From assembly GCA_002261195.1 (NCBI GenBank), contig MVBO01000003.1, positions 255,413-319,412 on the forward strand: DNA of 64,000 nt. The letters are read 5' to 3'. Positions 42,601-56,374 of the stretch are shown here, piece after piece; position 1 is the first letter of the stretch, and every line of letters starts with the position of its first letter. The DNA is from Bifiguratus adelaidae (Eukaryota; Mucoromycota; Endogonomycetes; Endogonales). Both the position numbers and the translations under genes were made by a program. The notes below the pieces were generated by a model. It was not told the DNA's origin. It did not search any database and was given only the letters and a program-made list of their open reading frames with translations.

Positions 42601-43096
42601 GGAGGAGGCTCGTAATGTCGACTCAGATTCGAGAAAGGTGAGTTCCCTCATCCAAATCATCGCCTCTTGCTGATGTTTCTGCCTGCAAAGTATACCGAAA
42701 CCGAGCGATTGATGAAGATTTACGCATCGGTCACCAATCGAAGAAAGTTTCTCCTGCAAAATCCAGAAGCGTCCTCAGTAAGTCAACAGACTGCACAATA
42801 CCGTTTTGAGAGATTCTAATTGACTAATTTAGATGTACGTTCCTGGTACTATATATTACCTGTATGATAACAACAAGTACATTAACCTACTGGATGGCGT
42901 TGAGGACAATGCATCCGATGCCACGCCGTCGAAGAAGCGAAGATCCAAAATGGAAGACATTCGCATCGAAATTTCAGACAAGCTCTACTTTTTCGATCTC
43001 GCCAACAGAGTCGGAGCTATGGATCATCACTCTTTGAACAATTATCGTATACGCGTAGACAAGGCGATGCAATGGCTGAAGAACAAGCGAGAATGA
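39634..43096 (+). CDS. sn1-specific diacylglycerol-lipase-like protein (lipase class 3)
   Basis: Eleven exons: 39634-39727, 39834-40272, 40338-41588, 41642-41723, 41776-41821, 41874-42040, 42095-42255, 42304-42399, 42463-42637, 42691-42777, 42833-43096; 953 residues. Predicted serine hydrolase of glycerolipids. The C-terminal alpha/beta-hydrolase has VLAVRGSM (oxyanion strand), SIQDALTDL (Asp), VGHSLGAG (nucleophile Ser, about 751) and a late Asp/His region; together these are the lipase_3/DAGL signature. Instead of the four N-terminal TM helices of animal DAGLs, it has a C2-like beta domain (about 30-180) and a long acidic, Ser-rich disordered linker (about 200-560). Exon 8 has two in-phase donors 12 nt apart (after 42399 or after 42411), which would add YTWG beside the CPPW segment. 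Confidence 0.83.
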
Positions 43097-43201
43097 AATG
43101 CGCGCATGTATACCCAATTCCAGGCACATATAACAGACTATGAAGCAGTCACACTTGTATACTTCGCTGCGCACTGAATTTGCAACCTCTTGTGCCACAC
43201 C

Positions 43202-46855
<3,654 letters not shown>

Positions 46856-46966
46856 TGTAAAATAATATCATATACCCGACCAGTGTGGTCGTTCATGAGC
46901 TAATGTACAGCTTGACATAATGATCATACATGAGGAATTGTCGCGCTAAAGGCGTGTTTGGTACCA

Positions 46967-48300
46967 CTAGTACCTTGCATATTCTGAGCTTGTTAATGAT
47001 GGTCGCGCATTGTGGTAAGCGATGGGTCTAGAAGACGGTAATATCCGCCCAATATATCGCAGAGCCCATATCGTGATGTTGACCGGGAGAAAGAAGAAGG
47101 AGGTCAAGGCGAGCGGCGATGAACTCCGGTTTTCGCTTTCTAGTCTGGCGGTCTTGAAATGCTCCACTTCCTTCATGCGAGCTTCAATGTTCTGGAATCG
47201 GTCGTATGAGAAGACCCGTAGCAAATGTTCCTTTTCTTCGCATCTTCTTAGCGCACGTTGAAACTCTTCCAATGCAGGCGCAAAGTCTTCATTCAATTGT
47301 CCAATGTCTTCTTTTGTCGCGAAAGCTTTTCGCAATAATTTCACGTCTTTTTGCAGCGACTCCATATCTTCGCGTAGCCTTTCGATCTCGACACTCGGGT
47401 AATGGATTTGACACTGGAGGTCGGAGGCGCGCTGCTTTAGTAAGCTGATGGTGTGGGTAAATGGTCGAATAGAGGCGGCAAAGACGAACAGGCTAATATT
47501 GCGATCCGAAAAGTATTTCTCCGCGACGCTTAGAAACGTTCTCGTCCAAACTAGGCCATAGCCAGCAATAAAGGGGGATGCGAGCACGAATGCGAATGAC
47601 CAGAATTGCTGTCTAGCCAGCTTGCGAGAGGCATGTTTCTGCAATTCGGTAGCCTTTCCGTCGGCTTGTAGATCGTAGGCGATACTGCGTCGTCTCTTTG
47701 CAGAGTAATAGAGCTCCCAAGGGGCTATCATTTGTTCAATGTCATGCCATCTTCGCATCACATCCTTGTCTACTTACCTCTGATGAAGTTGTAGAGGAAA
47801 TAGCTTATGAGGAGGAGAAACAAAAAGTCGCCCCAAATCTCGCTGGTTCCCCAGAATAATGCGCCCATGGAAGGCATAACAGCGATAAGTATGGGCCATG
47901 AATATGAGGTTGATGAGATGGCATTGTCTTTAGGTTTGCCCGGCATTTGAGCAGATCGAGAGTCATTACGTCGCTCCAAAGATGAATCTAATGAATTGGC
48001 AAAGTCATCCAGCTCCGGTGTTGGAAAGGACGACGCACCGACACGTCGTCCATTTACATGCTTGACAGATTGTGAGCGGGTATCGTTATTGGTCGAACGA
48101 GATAAAGGTCCACTAGTACTGCTCGTGGCGGCCCGCCCAAAAGCCTCAGAATTCGTTGCTATGGCAAGTGAGGCAACTGAGTCGCTACTCGACCGACGTC
48201 TTCGATGCGCTTTCGGCTTTTTAGCGTTCGTACGTAGCAATACCTTATCGTCAGTCTGCTTTGGATGGTTTGTCGTGGCCATTTTCGCGTAAAGAGACAT
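46967..48300 (-). CDS. Uncharacterised membrane protein with central coiled coil
   Basis: Two exons: 47778-48300 and 46967-47724; 426 residues. The layout is a Ser/Arg-rich cytosolic-like N-terminus (1-120, RRRRSSSDS), two hydrophobic segments (about 130-170: SWPILIAVMPSMGALFWG and FLFLLLISYFLYNFI), a conserved-looking APWELYYSAKRRR patch, a third hydrophobic segment (FWSFAFVLASPFIAGYGLVW), a 100-residue coiled coil rich in Leu/Glu/Lys (SLLKQRASDLQCQ to LRRCEEKEHLL), and a C-terminal hydrophobic segment (SFFFLPVNITIWALRYI). I have an impression of similar unnamed fungal proteins, but no function. An ER or organelle shaping/contact role is possible (inference). The start could also be the second Met, 18 bases downstream. 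Confidence 0.72.
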
Positions 48301-49861
48301 AACGAGGGTGAGATATACTGTCGGTATTGTCGGGCTGTGTGTGATATAGATCAGAGCTGCGTGTCAAATTCGTGATCAGCCAAGAGATAGAGCGCTCCTC
48401 CTATCAATACGGCGCTGCAGACGCTTATCGTCTACGAAGAGGACACTTCGCGTCGATTACAAGAACTTGGCGTGATGTTTGGGCCAACTTCAGGTTTCAG
48501 GGGCGGTTCAGGGGAGAAGAGTGATAATCGAATAAAGGAATGAATGAAATAGGATCGTTAATGCCAAAAGATGGATAGCGTACTTCTACGTGTGGCACTA
48601 ATGGAGCAGAACTCCATCGACCATAGAGAGTGAAAGCAAGGGTCTGGGGATATCGTTGGAACGCCATTTATGGCAAATATCACATGGCTTGCGAAAAGTT
48701 TTACGAGTCATTACGTGTGCGTATCTGCATGAATGAGTCGTTGGAAACGCGTCCATGGGACAACTGTTTCTCTGTATGCAATAGCACGAAGCACCTTGTC
48801 AGGCTGGTTCAGCTTGATTTCGCTTTCCAAAAGCGGACGCAAAATAACCATTGTAAGGCATAGGAGTTGGCGCGTGCGCGACTACATTTTGCAGAACGGG
48901 TGTTCTTGTGGCATCGAGGCATTCTTGTAGTGAGATGTATGTATGCATTTTCGGCAAATCACGATCCTTTCGCTAAGCGATAGCCGTCCATGACTGCATG
49001 CCACCTCCTTCTATCATTTGCAAAGTTGCCGTGAGTGGTTCGCGACGTCAAGATGAGTTCGACAGACCTATGCCACACCGGTTCGACTATTAGCCACTCT
49101 GAACTCACTCCATTATTTTGATGATGTTGAGAGCAATGAGATCATCGACGTGAATTAAGTTCTGCACAATACTGATCCCAATGTCGCTCTCCAAACCTGC
49201 ATTGACCGCCTCTCTTGAAAAGCGTCGTCCCTACCCGAAAGGCATGTCCATACTGTGTTGGAGAAGATGTCAATGTTCTCAACCGTGCTATACATTGGGT
49301 CACAATAGTAAAGCCCAAGAACCTCACAGATACATTATCCATACGAGCCTTCAATTACCGCGAGCGTGAAGCTAGATGCTTTGAGACTAATTGACTAGAT
49401 TGACGATCTACAAGCAAAGTATTCAACCAGACGCAAGGGCTTTCAATTATATATCAATAAGGGTTCCCCCTATCAAGTCTGTTAATTTTGATGTTACGAC
49501 GATATTACGGTTCGGCAGCGATCCGAGGCCTGGCAGCAGCTACAGACTGAAAGCGGACGCAAGAGGGACGACAAAGTATCTGAAAATCTCCTTTAGCCTA
49601 CCTCGAGCGATACGGTTACAGCCAATTAGCCTCCACCGGGGCAAGTGCGTCAAGGTCCATCCCCGCAGCGCGAGTTCAAATTCACAGTCGCTTAACGGTC
49701 GCGCTGAGATAGTCATTCTTCGTATGTGACGCTACCAGCCTCCATTGGCAACTACGGTTATCGTATTGTCAATGAACTGTCAATAACAGGGACACTTTGT
49801 TACCTTGATCCGATTGCGCTTTTCATTGTAGGAAGGAATTATTCGTTGCGCGTCCATATTC
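48301..49861. other. Long gap without a supported gene
   Basis: This 1.56-kb region separates the divergent membrane protein and methyltransferase genes. Open frames up to about 110 codons occur, but none has a recognisable motif, good ATG context or splice pattern. I saw no tRNA B-box with a matching stem, no repeat and no transposon end. It may hold promoters or a non-coding RNA. Confidence 0.4.
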
Positions 49862-51497
49862 ATGTCTGGCGGCGCGCATACAACGCACACTCACTCCTCG
49901 GGAGTCCCACATATCCATAGCCATATACATGGTGGGCACAGCCATGAGATTCCAGAGGGGAGGAGCCCATCTCCAACGCCGTCTGTCAAAGAACAACTTC
50001 ATTTACAGAAAGTGATTCGGACGTTTCGGACATACAGAATGCACGCGCACCGCGTGGTTCAACGTCGAAGAAAGGACTTTCTCAGCTTACCAAAACACCA
50101 GCAAGAGCTCATCGGCCCAGCCTTCCTTGAACGCTTGCGCCTGACGGACGAATGTATACGTGCAAACGGTGACTTCCTTGCTGATATTGTTAGCGAAGTG
50201 GGCGTCTTCGCCGACGGGGACCATCCGGACGTAAGTGTCTGCAATAGGTGCTTGTGTTGCTTACTCCCAAACTCATATAGCCGGAGAAAGATGACGCGGA
50301 TGTTACCGAGTTTGACATTGACAAGCTTCGCAGCACGCTTAAACAGTTTGTTCGGGATTGGGCAATTGAGGTAGGTAATTGCACTTAATAGCTGCGCGCC
50401 TAACGTATCTCTTAGGGTCAAGCTGAGAGAAATGCGACATATGATCCAATTTTACATGTCTTGGAGACGAGGTTTGCGAATGTTCCCTTGTCCGAAAGGT
50501 ACGACCGAGTTTGATGGCTCGATGGTGCTCACTTTCTGACTTTAGGGGTGGCATAAAAGCTCTCGTCCCTGGCGCAGGGCTTGGCAGGTTGGCGTATGAC
50601 ATCTGTACTCGGGGATTCAGCTGCCAAGGTATTTCTCATCTGGAATGGGGGCCGGAAATCAATATTTGATACTGAAAGACGTTTAGGAAATGAATTTTCG
50701 TACTTCATGGTAGGGAAGAGCAAAGTAGAAGGTGACGGAGTTCATTCTACTAACATCGCTTGCAAGCTTCTTGCATCTCAATTCGTTCTCAACCAGTAAG
50801 TGTCTCTAAGGAGTCGTGGAAGTTTACTCAGCTCTTACATAGAATGAGTAGCGCAAACCAATACTCAATCTACCCTTATATTCATTCATTTTCCAACGTT
50901 CGCAAACCATCTGATCAATTGACTCCCGTCACTATTCCTGATGTGCTACCCGGTAATCTTCCATCTACCGCCGATTTCTCGATGGTTGCCGGCGATTTCA
51001 TTGAAGTATACGGAAAAGAAAATCCAAAACAGCTGGGTAAGTGGCTTTCTAAGAGATAAATGGTGTTTGGGGCGCTGAGCGTCGGAAAGGTCAATGGGAT
51101 GCGATTGTTACATGCTTTTTTATCGATACGGCAAACAATATTGTGGAATATTTGGAGATTATTTATGGCGCCTTGAAACCAGGAGGTCTATGGATAAACC
51201 TGGGTAGGCTGAGAATGGCTGGATTTTGCAATGAGCTTTAACCTGTTCTTTCAGGCCCATTGCTGTATCACTTTGAAAATCTGCCTGGAGAATGTTCGAT
51301 CGAGCTCAGTCTAGATGAAGTTAAGCATCTTGCTCAACGAGTTGGATTCAAGCTTGAGGTAAGATCCGCTATGCTGTTATACCGCCATCTAATCCCTCGA
51401 CAAGGTTCAGGACGATATTGTTACAACCTATACCAGCTCTCCAGATAGCATGTTAAAGTACACTTATGACTGTGCTTTCTGGACGGCAACAAAGTGA
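49862..51497 (+). CDS. Carnosine N-methyltransferase-like (N2227 family)
   Basis: Ten exons: 49862-50230, 50281-50370, 50416-50498, 50546-50628, 50687-50709, 50767-50795, 50843-51036, 51090-51203, 51255-51358, 51411-51497; 391 residues. SAM-dependent methyltransferase family that in animals (CARNMT1) methylates the histidine of carnosine to anserine; the yeast member has histidine-derived or protein-histidine substrates proposed. Seen: FLERLRLTDECIRANGDFLA (N-terminal helices), the SAM loop ALVPGAGLGRLAYDICTRGF (about 186-205), GNEFSYFMLLASQFVLNQ across two tiny exons (23 and 29 nt), MVAGDFIEVYG, QWDAIVTCFFIDTANNI and GGLWINLGPLLYHF. Oddity: the first 33 residues are extremely His-rich (THTHSSGVPHIHSHIHGGHS), which could bind metal. 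Confidence 0.9.
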
Positions 51498-51662
51498 TGA
51501 AGTCGTAGACATTGTCTTGTAATAGACAAGAACTAGGTAAAGAAGCAAGGGTGGCCTTGCAGTTTATACGCTTTATCGGTGTCCAAGACAACAATGAGCG
51601 CACGACTCCAAATTTGGCAACTGATATTCAACGACTAGCTCCACTTGCGCTCAACGGCAACC

Positions 51663-53410
51663 ATGGGAGCATTGGTCAGCTGTGTTGCTTTGCCTGCAAT
51701 TGGCTCAATAGGCACTTGGGTGGCGTCTTGCTTCTCTGCAGCTGCTTGTTCATTGGCTTGTAAAAGTTGCAACTGCAATAACAGCGTTGCCACAAGGGTT
51801 GGCTATGCGGTAGGTTCTTGGCTACGTCTTCCTCGAGGCTGCTGATGCTTACGACGCTTGATGACAGGCGATCTTCTCTATCAATTCAATTGTAAGTCTT
51901 GTGGTGACTTTTGGCCAGTCAACTTAGAGAGTTCTCCCGTGACAAGCGTTAACATAAACTTGGCAGCTTGCTTGGCTCATGCTATCCAACTGGGCGATAA
52001 AACAGCTACAACACATGACGATGGATTACTTGAAGATTGATTGTGCGGAGGGGCGCTGCTACGGTGTCATTGCCGTAAGCTGATTTTATTCTTTTCAAAC
52101 GACATGACCCTAATCCGTGACATCAGGTACATCGTGTCTGTTTCGCCTTGGTCATCTTCCATAGCATCCTTGGATGCTTATTGATAGGAGTAAATGACAG
52201 CAGAGATAAGAGAGCGGCCATACAGAATGGGTAGGTGCATCATACGGCATATTTATGATGAAGTTGATTTGGATCGTTAACTGTGACTTAGTTGGTGGGG
52301 TCCGAAGGTCTTGGCTTGGATCGCTCTGTTGGTCGTCTCCTTCTTTATTCCAAACGAATTTTTCATGGTTTGGGGCAACTACATAGCTCTCATTGGAGCT
52401 GCGATATTCATCATTTTCGGTCTCATCTTGCTCGTGGATTTTGCACATTCTTGGGCAGAGTCCTGTCTCGAAAGATGGGAGATGGATTCCACAAACAAGT
52501 GGAAATACATACTTGTCGGCAGTACCGCGATAATGTACATGGCGTCCATTGCCATGACCGGCGTCATGTACGCTTTCTTCGCACATAATGGCTGTTCCCT
52601 CAACCAATTCTTCATTACCTTCAACCTCATCCTCAGCATCATCATCACAGCAATGTGCGTACATCCTGCCGTCCAAGAAGCGAACCCGCAATCTGGTCTT
52701 TCTCAGGCAGCAATGGTGGTGATCTACTGCGCCTACCTTATTATGAGCGCCGTTGTTAACGAGCCTGACGATAAGCTTTGCAATCCTCTCAGCCGTTCAA
52801 ATGCCTCCAAAACAACAGCAAAAGTCTTGGGTGCTGTATTTACATTCCTCGCTATTGCCTATTCGACGAGTCGGGCGGCTACACAAGGTAAAGCGCTCAT
52901 CAATAAGGGCGAGGATGCCGCCAGCATGCGGAGCGCTCTACCTTTGACGAATAACCAGCTGGACGGACGCTCATCAAGTCGTGAGGCTTTGCGAGCAGCA
53001 GTAGAAAGTGGAGCATTACCAGCATCCGCCTTGGACGATGAAGACGATGAGGAAGACGATGTAGGTACTGGCGATATCCGCGATGACGAACGGGGCGGAA
53101 CTTTGTATAATTATGCCTTCTTTCACCTCATCTTTGCCATTGCGACAATGTATGTTGCAATGCTCTTGACGAACTGGCACACTGTACTCGTCCAAGGCGA
53201 CAACGACGGTGGACCCGACGAACCAGATCTCGTACGCATAGGCCAGAGTTATGCCGTCGTCTGGGTCAAGGTTGCTTCTAGTTGGCTATGTATGTCATTA
53301 TATGCATGGAGTCTTATTGCGCCTGTTCTGATGCCGGACAGGTTCTTGGTAAGTGCCTCAAACCACTGCAGAAGCATGCGACTGATGATGAAACGCGACA
53401 GGAATATTGA
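51663..53410 (+). CDS. TMS1: SERINC/TMS1 family multispanning membrane protein
   Basis: Six exons: 51663-51809, 51868-51891, 51967-52074, 52127-52230, 52292-53348, 53402-53410; 482 residues. The family consists of about 10-TM proteins of vacuole, Golgi and plasma membrane linked to serine incorporation into lipids and to lipid scrambling. Signatures: MGALVSCVALPAIG start, CKSCNCNNSVATRVGYA, LAWLMLSNWAIKQL, DYLKIDCAEGRCYGVIAVHR, NGWWGPKVLAWIALL, an acidic cytosolic loop (DDEDDEEDD) and a C-terminal WVKVASSWLCMSLYAWSLIAP. The second exon is only 24 nt. The last exon (Glu-Tyr-stop) is inferred; without it translation would run on about 20 residues to 53417. Confidence 0.9.
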
Positions 53411-53665
53411 TGTATAGTTGTATACAATGGCGTCGTTTTGGGCTATCCCAAAATGGATAATAAAAGGCAGTCACAGCTAACAAAACGTCTGAGGCTCGCT
53501 GTTCATGCTTGCTGTTGTTTCACGCCTTGGTTCATATCGGAACTTTTTGAGCTTCTGATTGAACTTGGATACTCAAGCCAAGCTTTTAACCAGAACCTTT
53601 GTCAATTCTACCATTTTCGTGATTTAACACAAGGTATTATAACCTCCTTGCATCCTATCTGAAGC

Positions 53666-54707
53666 ATGTCGAGCTACAGTCAAACATTCACCTATCACCC
53701 GGAAGGGAATCCTTCGGTTGTCATTGCTACCGGAACATTCGATAACTGGGGAAGAACGTTGGAACTCCACCGGGATCCTTCGTCTAATGCTTTTATCGGA
53801 AAAGTCGATTTACCAGCTGGCGGCCATCGTATCTACTACAAATATGTGGTCGATGGAGAGTGGACTATCGATAAAAACGCACCTTCTCAGCCCGATGAAC
53901 AAGGCAATGTGAATAATTACGTTGATCCGCCTCCGGCGCAGGAAGCTGCTGGGCAACACGCTCCTCCGGCATCCAAAGTGACTGCTCAAGGTTCGGATGG
54001 TGGCTCGAGCGCCGGCACTGCTGCGCCGGTTGCCGCAGGTGCCGCTGGATTGGGCGCTGGCACCGTCGGTGCTGCTGCTGTCAGCCACTCAACAACAGAA
54101 AAAGCAGGTAAGTTAGAGAAGCTTTGCAGACAAAAGTGTATGCAGGGCTAATATGGCCTTTAAAGCTGCTCCCGCTGGACCCGCTCCACAGACTGGGAGC
54201 TCCAATGTAGCGCAACCTACTGGCGCCAGTACAATCCCATTACAATCAGGGCAATCCAATCCACCAACTTTGCCCCCGGTGGAGCAAACTCATGGCAAAC
54301 TGGATATAGAGGATCATGCTGGTGCAAAGAGTACGCCGGCGGCAACTGCGGGAGAAACAGGAGCTTCAAGTCAGACCACCAAAACCCAAGTACCACAGTC
54401 AGCACAGCAAATACCAGCTACAACACAGCCGCAAACCCAATTAGCTCCAGCGGCAGTCGCAAGTTCAGAATCCAGAGCTTCAAGCGGCGTCTCAAATCAA
54501 AATGGAGGCACTCAATCAGCTCAGCCTTCCCTGCAGGCGCCGGCGTCAACTGCGCCGCAAGACCAATCACAAACGCAAAGACCAGCTGCAACTTCGACTA
54601 CCAATCAACCTTCGGGGCAGACGCCTTCCAAACCTTCCAAATCAGGTCAACCCAGCACAGAGAAGCCATTGTCTGGTTTCAAAAAGTTCCTCAACAAATT
54701 CAAGTAG
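53666..54707 (+). CDS. CBM48/AMPK-beta-type glycogen-binding domain protein (Crp1/Mdg1-like)
   Basis: Two exons: 53666-54107 and 54166-54707; 327 residues. Residues 1-85 form an AMPK1-CBM/CBM48-like beta sandwich: VVIATGTFDNWGRTLELHRD, then GGHRIYYKYVVDGEWTIDKN, with the carbohydrate-contacting Trp and 'YKYVVDGEW' motif of this family. The rest is Ala/Gln/Ser/Thr/Pro-rich and disordered, ending in an isolated basic amphipathic helix (PLSGFKKFLNKFK). Yeast Crp1 and Mdg1 share the N-terminal CBM plus a long disordered tail. A kinase-linked AMPK beta subunit is excluded because the C-terminal ASC domain is missing. Glycogen or membrane attachment is inferred. Confidence 0.8.
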
Positions 54708-56374
54708 AGCGTGAAAAGGGCTGCTCGTCCTTATCGGTAGCTCTTGTAGCTAAAGTCTTCTATCGGTGTACCAGTACTAATAACAATTGCAAGTTTGCGT
54801 TGGCTCTACCTTTTCTTTCCTCTGATGCATGCACGACAAGAGGAATTCGTGCACCCACAAAATCAGATTTGCAGTTGAGTATAGCCACGACCGATCCGCT
54901 GACGTGTTGTCCGGTGCAGAGTGAGATTCTCCCTTTGCCGTGGAACTTCTCAGACCTACCATCATCACGTCAACAATGAATTACAGATAATTTCTGTTAT
55001 GCATCGGCTACAATTCTTCGTGTTCGTCAGAATAGTTGGAATCTCAATATCAGCGCATCACATCTCGTTACAGCGTTCAGAGAGACTTTGCCTGCTCTCC
55101 CCATTTGCCTGCATTAAAATTATAGCCCCTTAACTCGCTCTTCTTAAACCCCTTACATTTCTCAGATACCTTCAAATCCTAGGAAACCCCTTGTTCTGCC
55201 ACTAAGAATAGACTCATCAAGTCCGTTACTTTGTCAAATATTCCAGGTCGTCAGCGGCGCAAGAATATGAATACAATTACAAGAAATGGCTCAGTGACCG
55301 GGAAACAAAGCAATCGCTGGATTTGAGCCTGTGTAGCTGATTTGTCCAGACTTCGATGGATACGGTGAACCATTGGATAAAAACATATTGTTTTCAGTTC
55401 TTTCAATTTACGCATTTGCAGGAACGCTAATGGAAGTGAAGTCCAGTCTTGAATAATTCAAGCACTGGGTGGAAGCCTGTACATTGACTAGATTGCTCCC
55501 TCTCTTCCTTTGCTTTGTATCGCTACGCACAGGGAATCGAATTCTCTGGTTGTCCCTTGACCATACTTTGCCGCCGTCGTCTTGACAGTCTACCGATCGG
55601 CTACTTAAGGTGAAAAAGGTTGGCACACATCAATTTGCGTCACATGCATCATATCTTCTCATGTAATATCAGTGCATTCTAGGACTTCCGAGGCATTTTT
55701 TTAGTCACCTGTGCATTCGGTCAACGCCGCAACATTTCGTCATCTTCCCTATTTTGCCGCATATCTTGTGTAAGGCAATAATATCAAGCCCCACCAGTGC
55801 ATGCGCCGCAGATCTCCTTATTGCACAAAGGAAAAGGCACCCCGCAAACAATATTGGTAATTTATCTATTTGCTTCTGATCTCTCTCCATTACACCTTTT
55901 GCCTGTTCTGATTCCCTTTTAGACCTACTGTTCCGTCGCTGAAGGCTCACTCTCACTCGCACTCTCTTTTTTTTTCTTTCTTTCTCTCTCTCTCTCTCTC
56001 TCCCTCGCCAGTCCGCGAAGTGAAGCCGATCAATCCTCCTTCCTTCTTACTACGCAGATCAACTTCCTGTACCTACTAGCTTTCTCTTTTCGTCTTCATC
56101 TTCAGAACAAAATCGACATCAGCGACATCCGCGCAGACTCAGCAACTGGATCGAACGCCTTACGTCAGAGCTGCAATTGATTCACTTTACCGCAAACTCA
56201 GTACAATCATATCAAAGCTCAAGTTTGAAGCTTGATGCGATATCAGTGATCAAACAGATTGCGAAATAGTCAACAACTTTCACACAATTCCGCTCATCAA
56301 CGTAACAATCATCATTCACACGCCTCAGCACTTATATAGGTTCTTTGCCCGTCAACGACCATCGATCATTTCAA
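54708..56374. other. Long upstream region of the kelch-BTB gene
   Basis: This 1.67-kb stretch has no supported ORF. The last 400 bp look like a long leader or core promoter, with a 45-nt pyrimidine run. A 3' splice-like site follows that run (ctcgccag, ending 56011), so a leader intron is possible. Confidence 0.45.
55962..56006 (+). repeat. 45-nt uninterrupted pyrimidine tract with (CT)n microsatellite
   Basis: All 45 bases are C or T; 55984-56002 is a perfect alternating CT run. Such CT blocks mark many fungal core promoters just upstream of transcription starts, and also precede 3' splice sites. Here a CCAG follows within 5 bases. Confidence 0.7.

Noticed and set aside
49660-49700. Possible tRNA B-box (GAGTTCAAATTC)
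   Set aside because: The flanking bases cannot form the 5-bp T-stem and no A-box or acceptor stem is found upstream.
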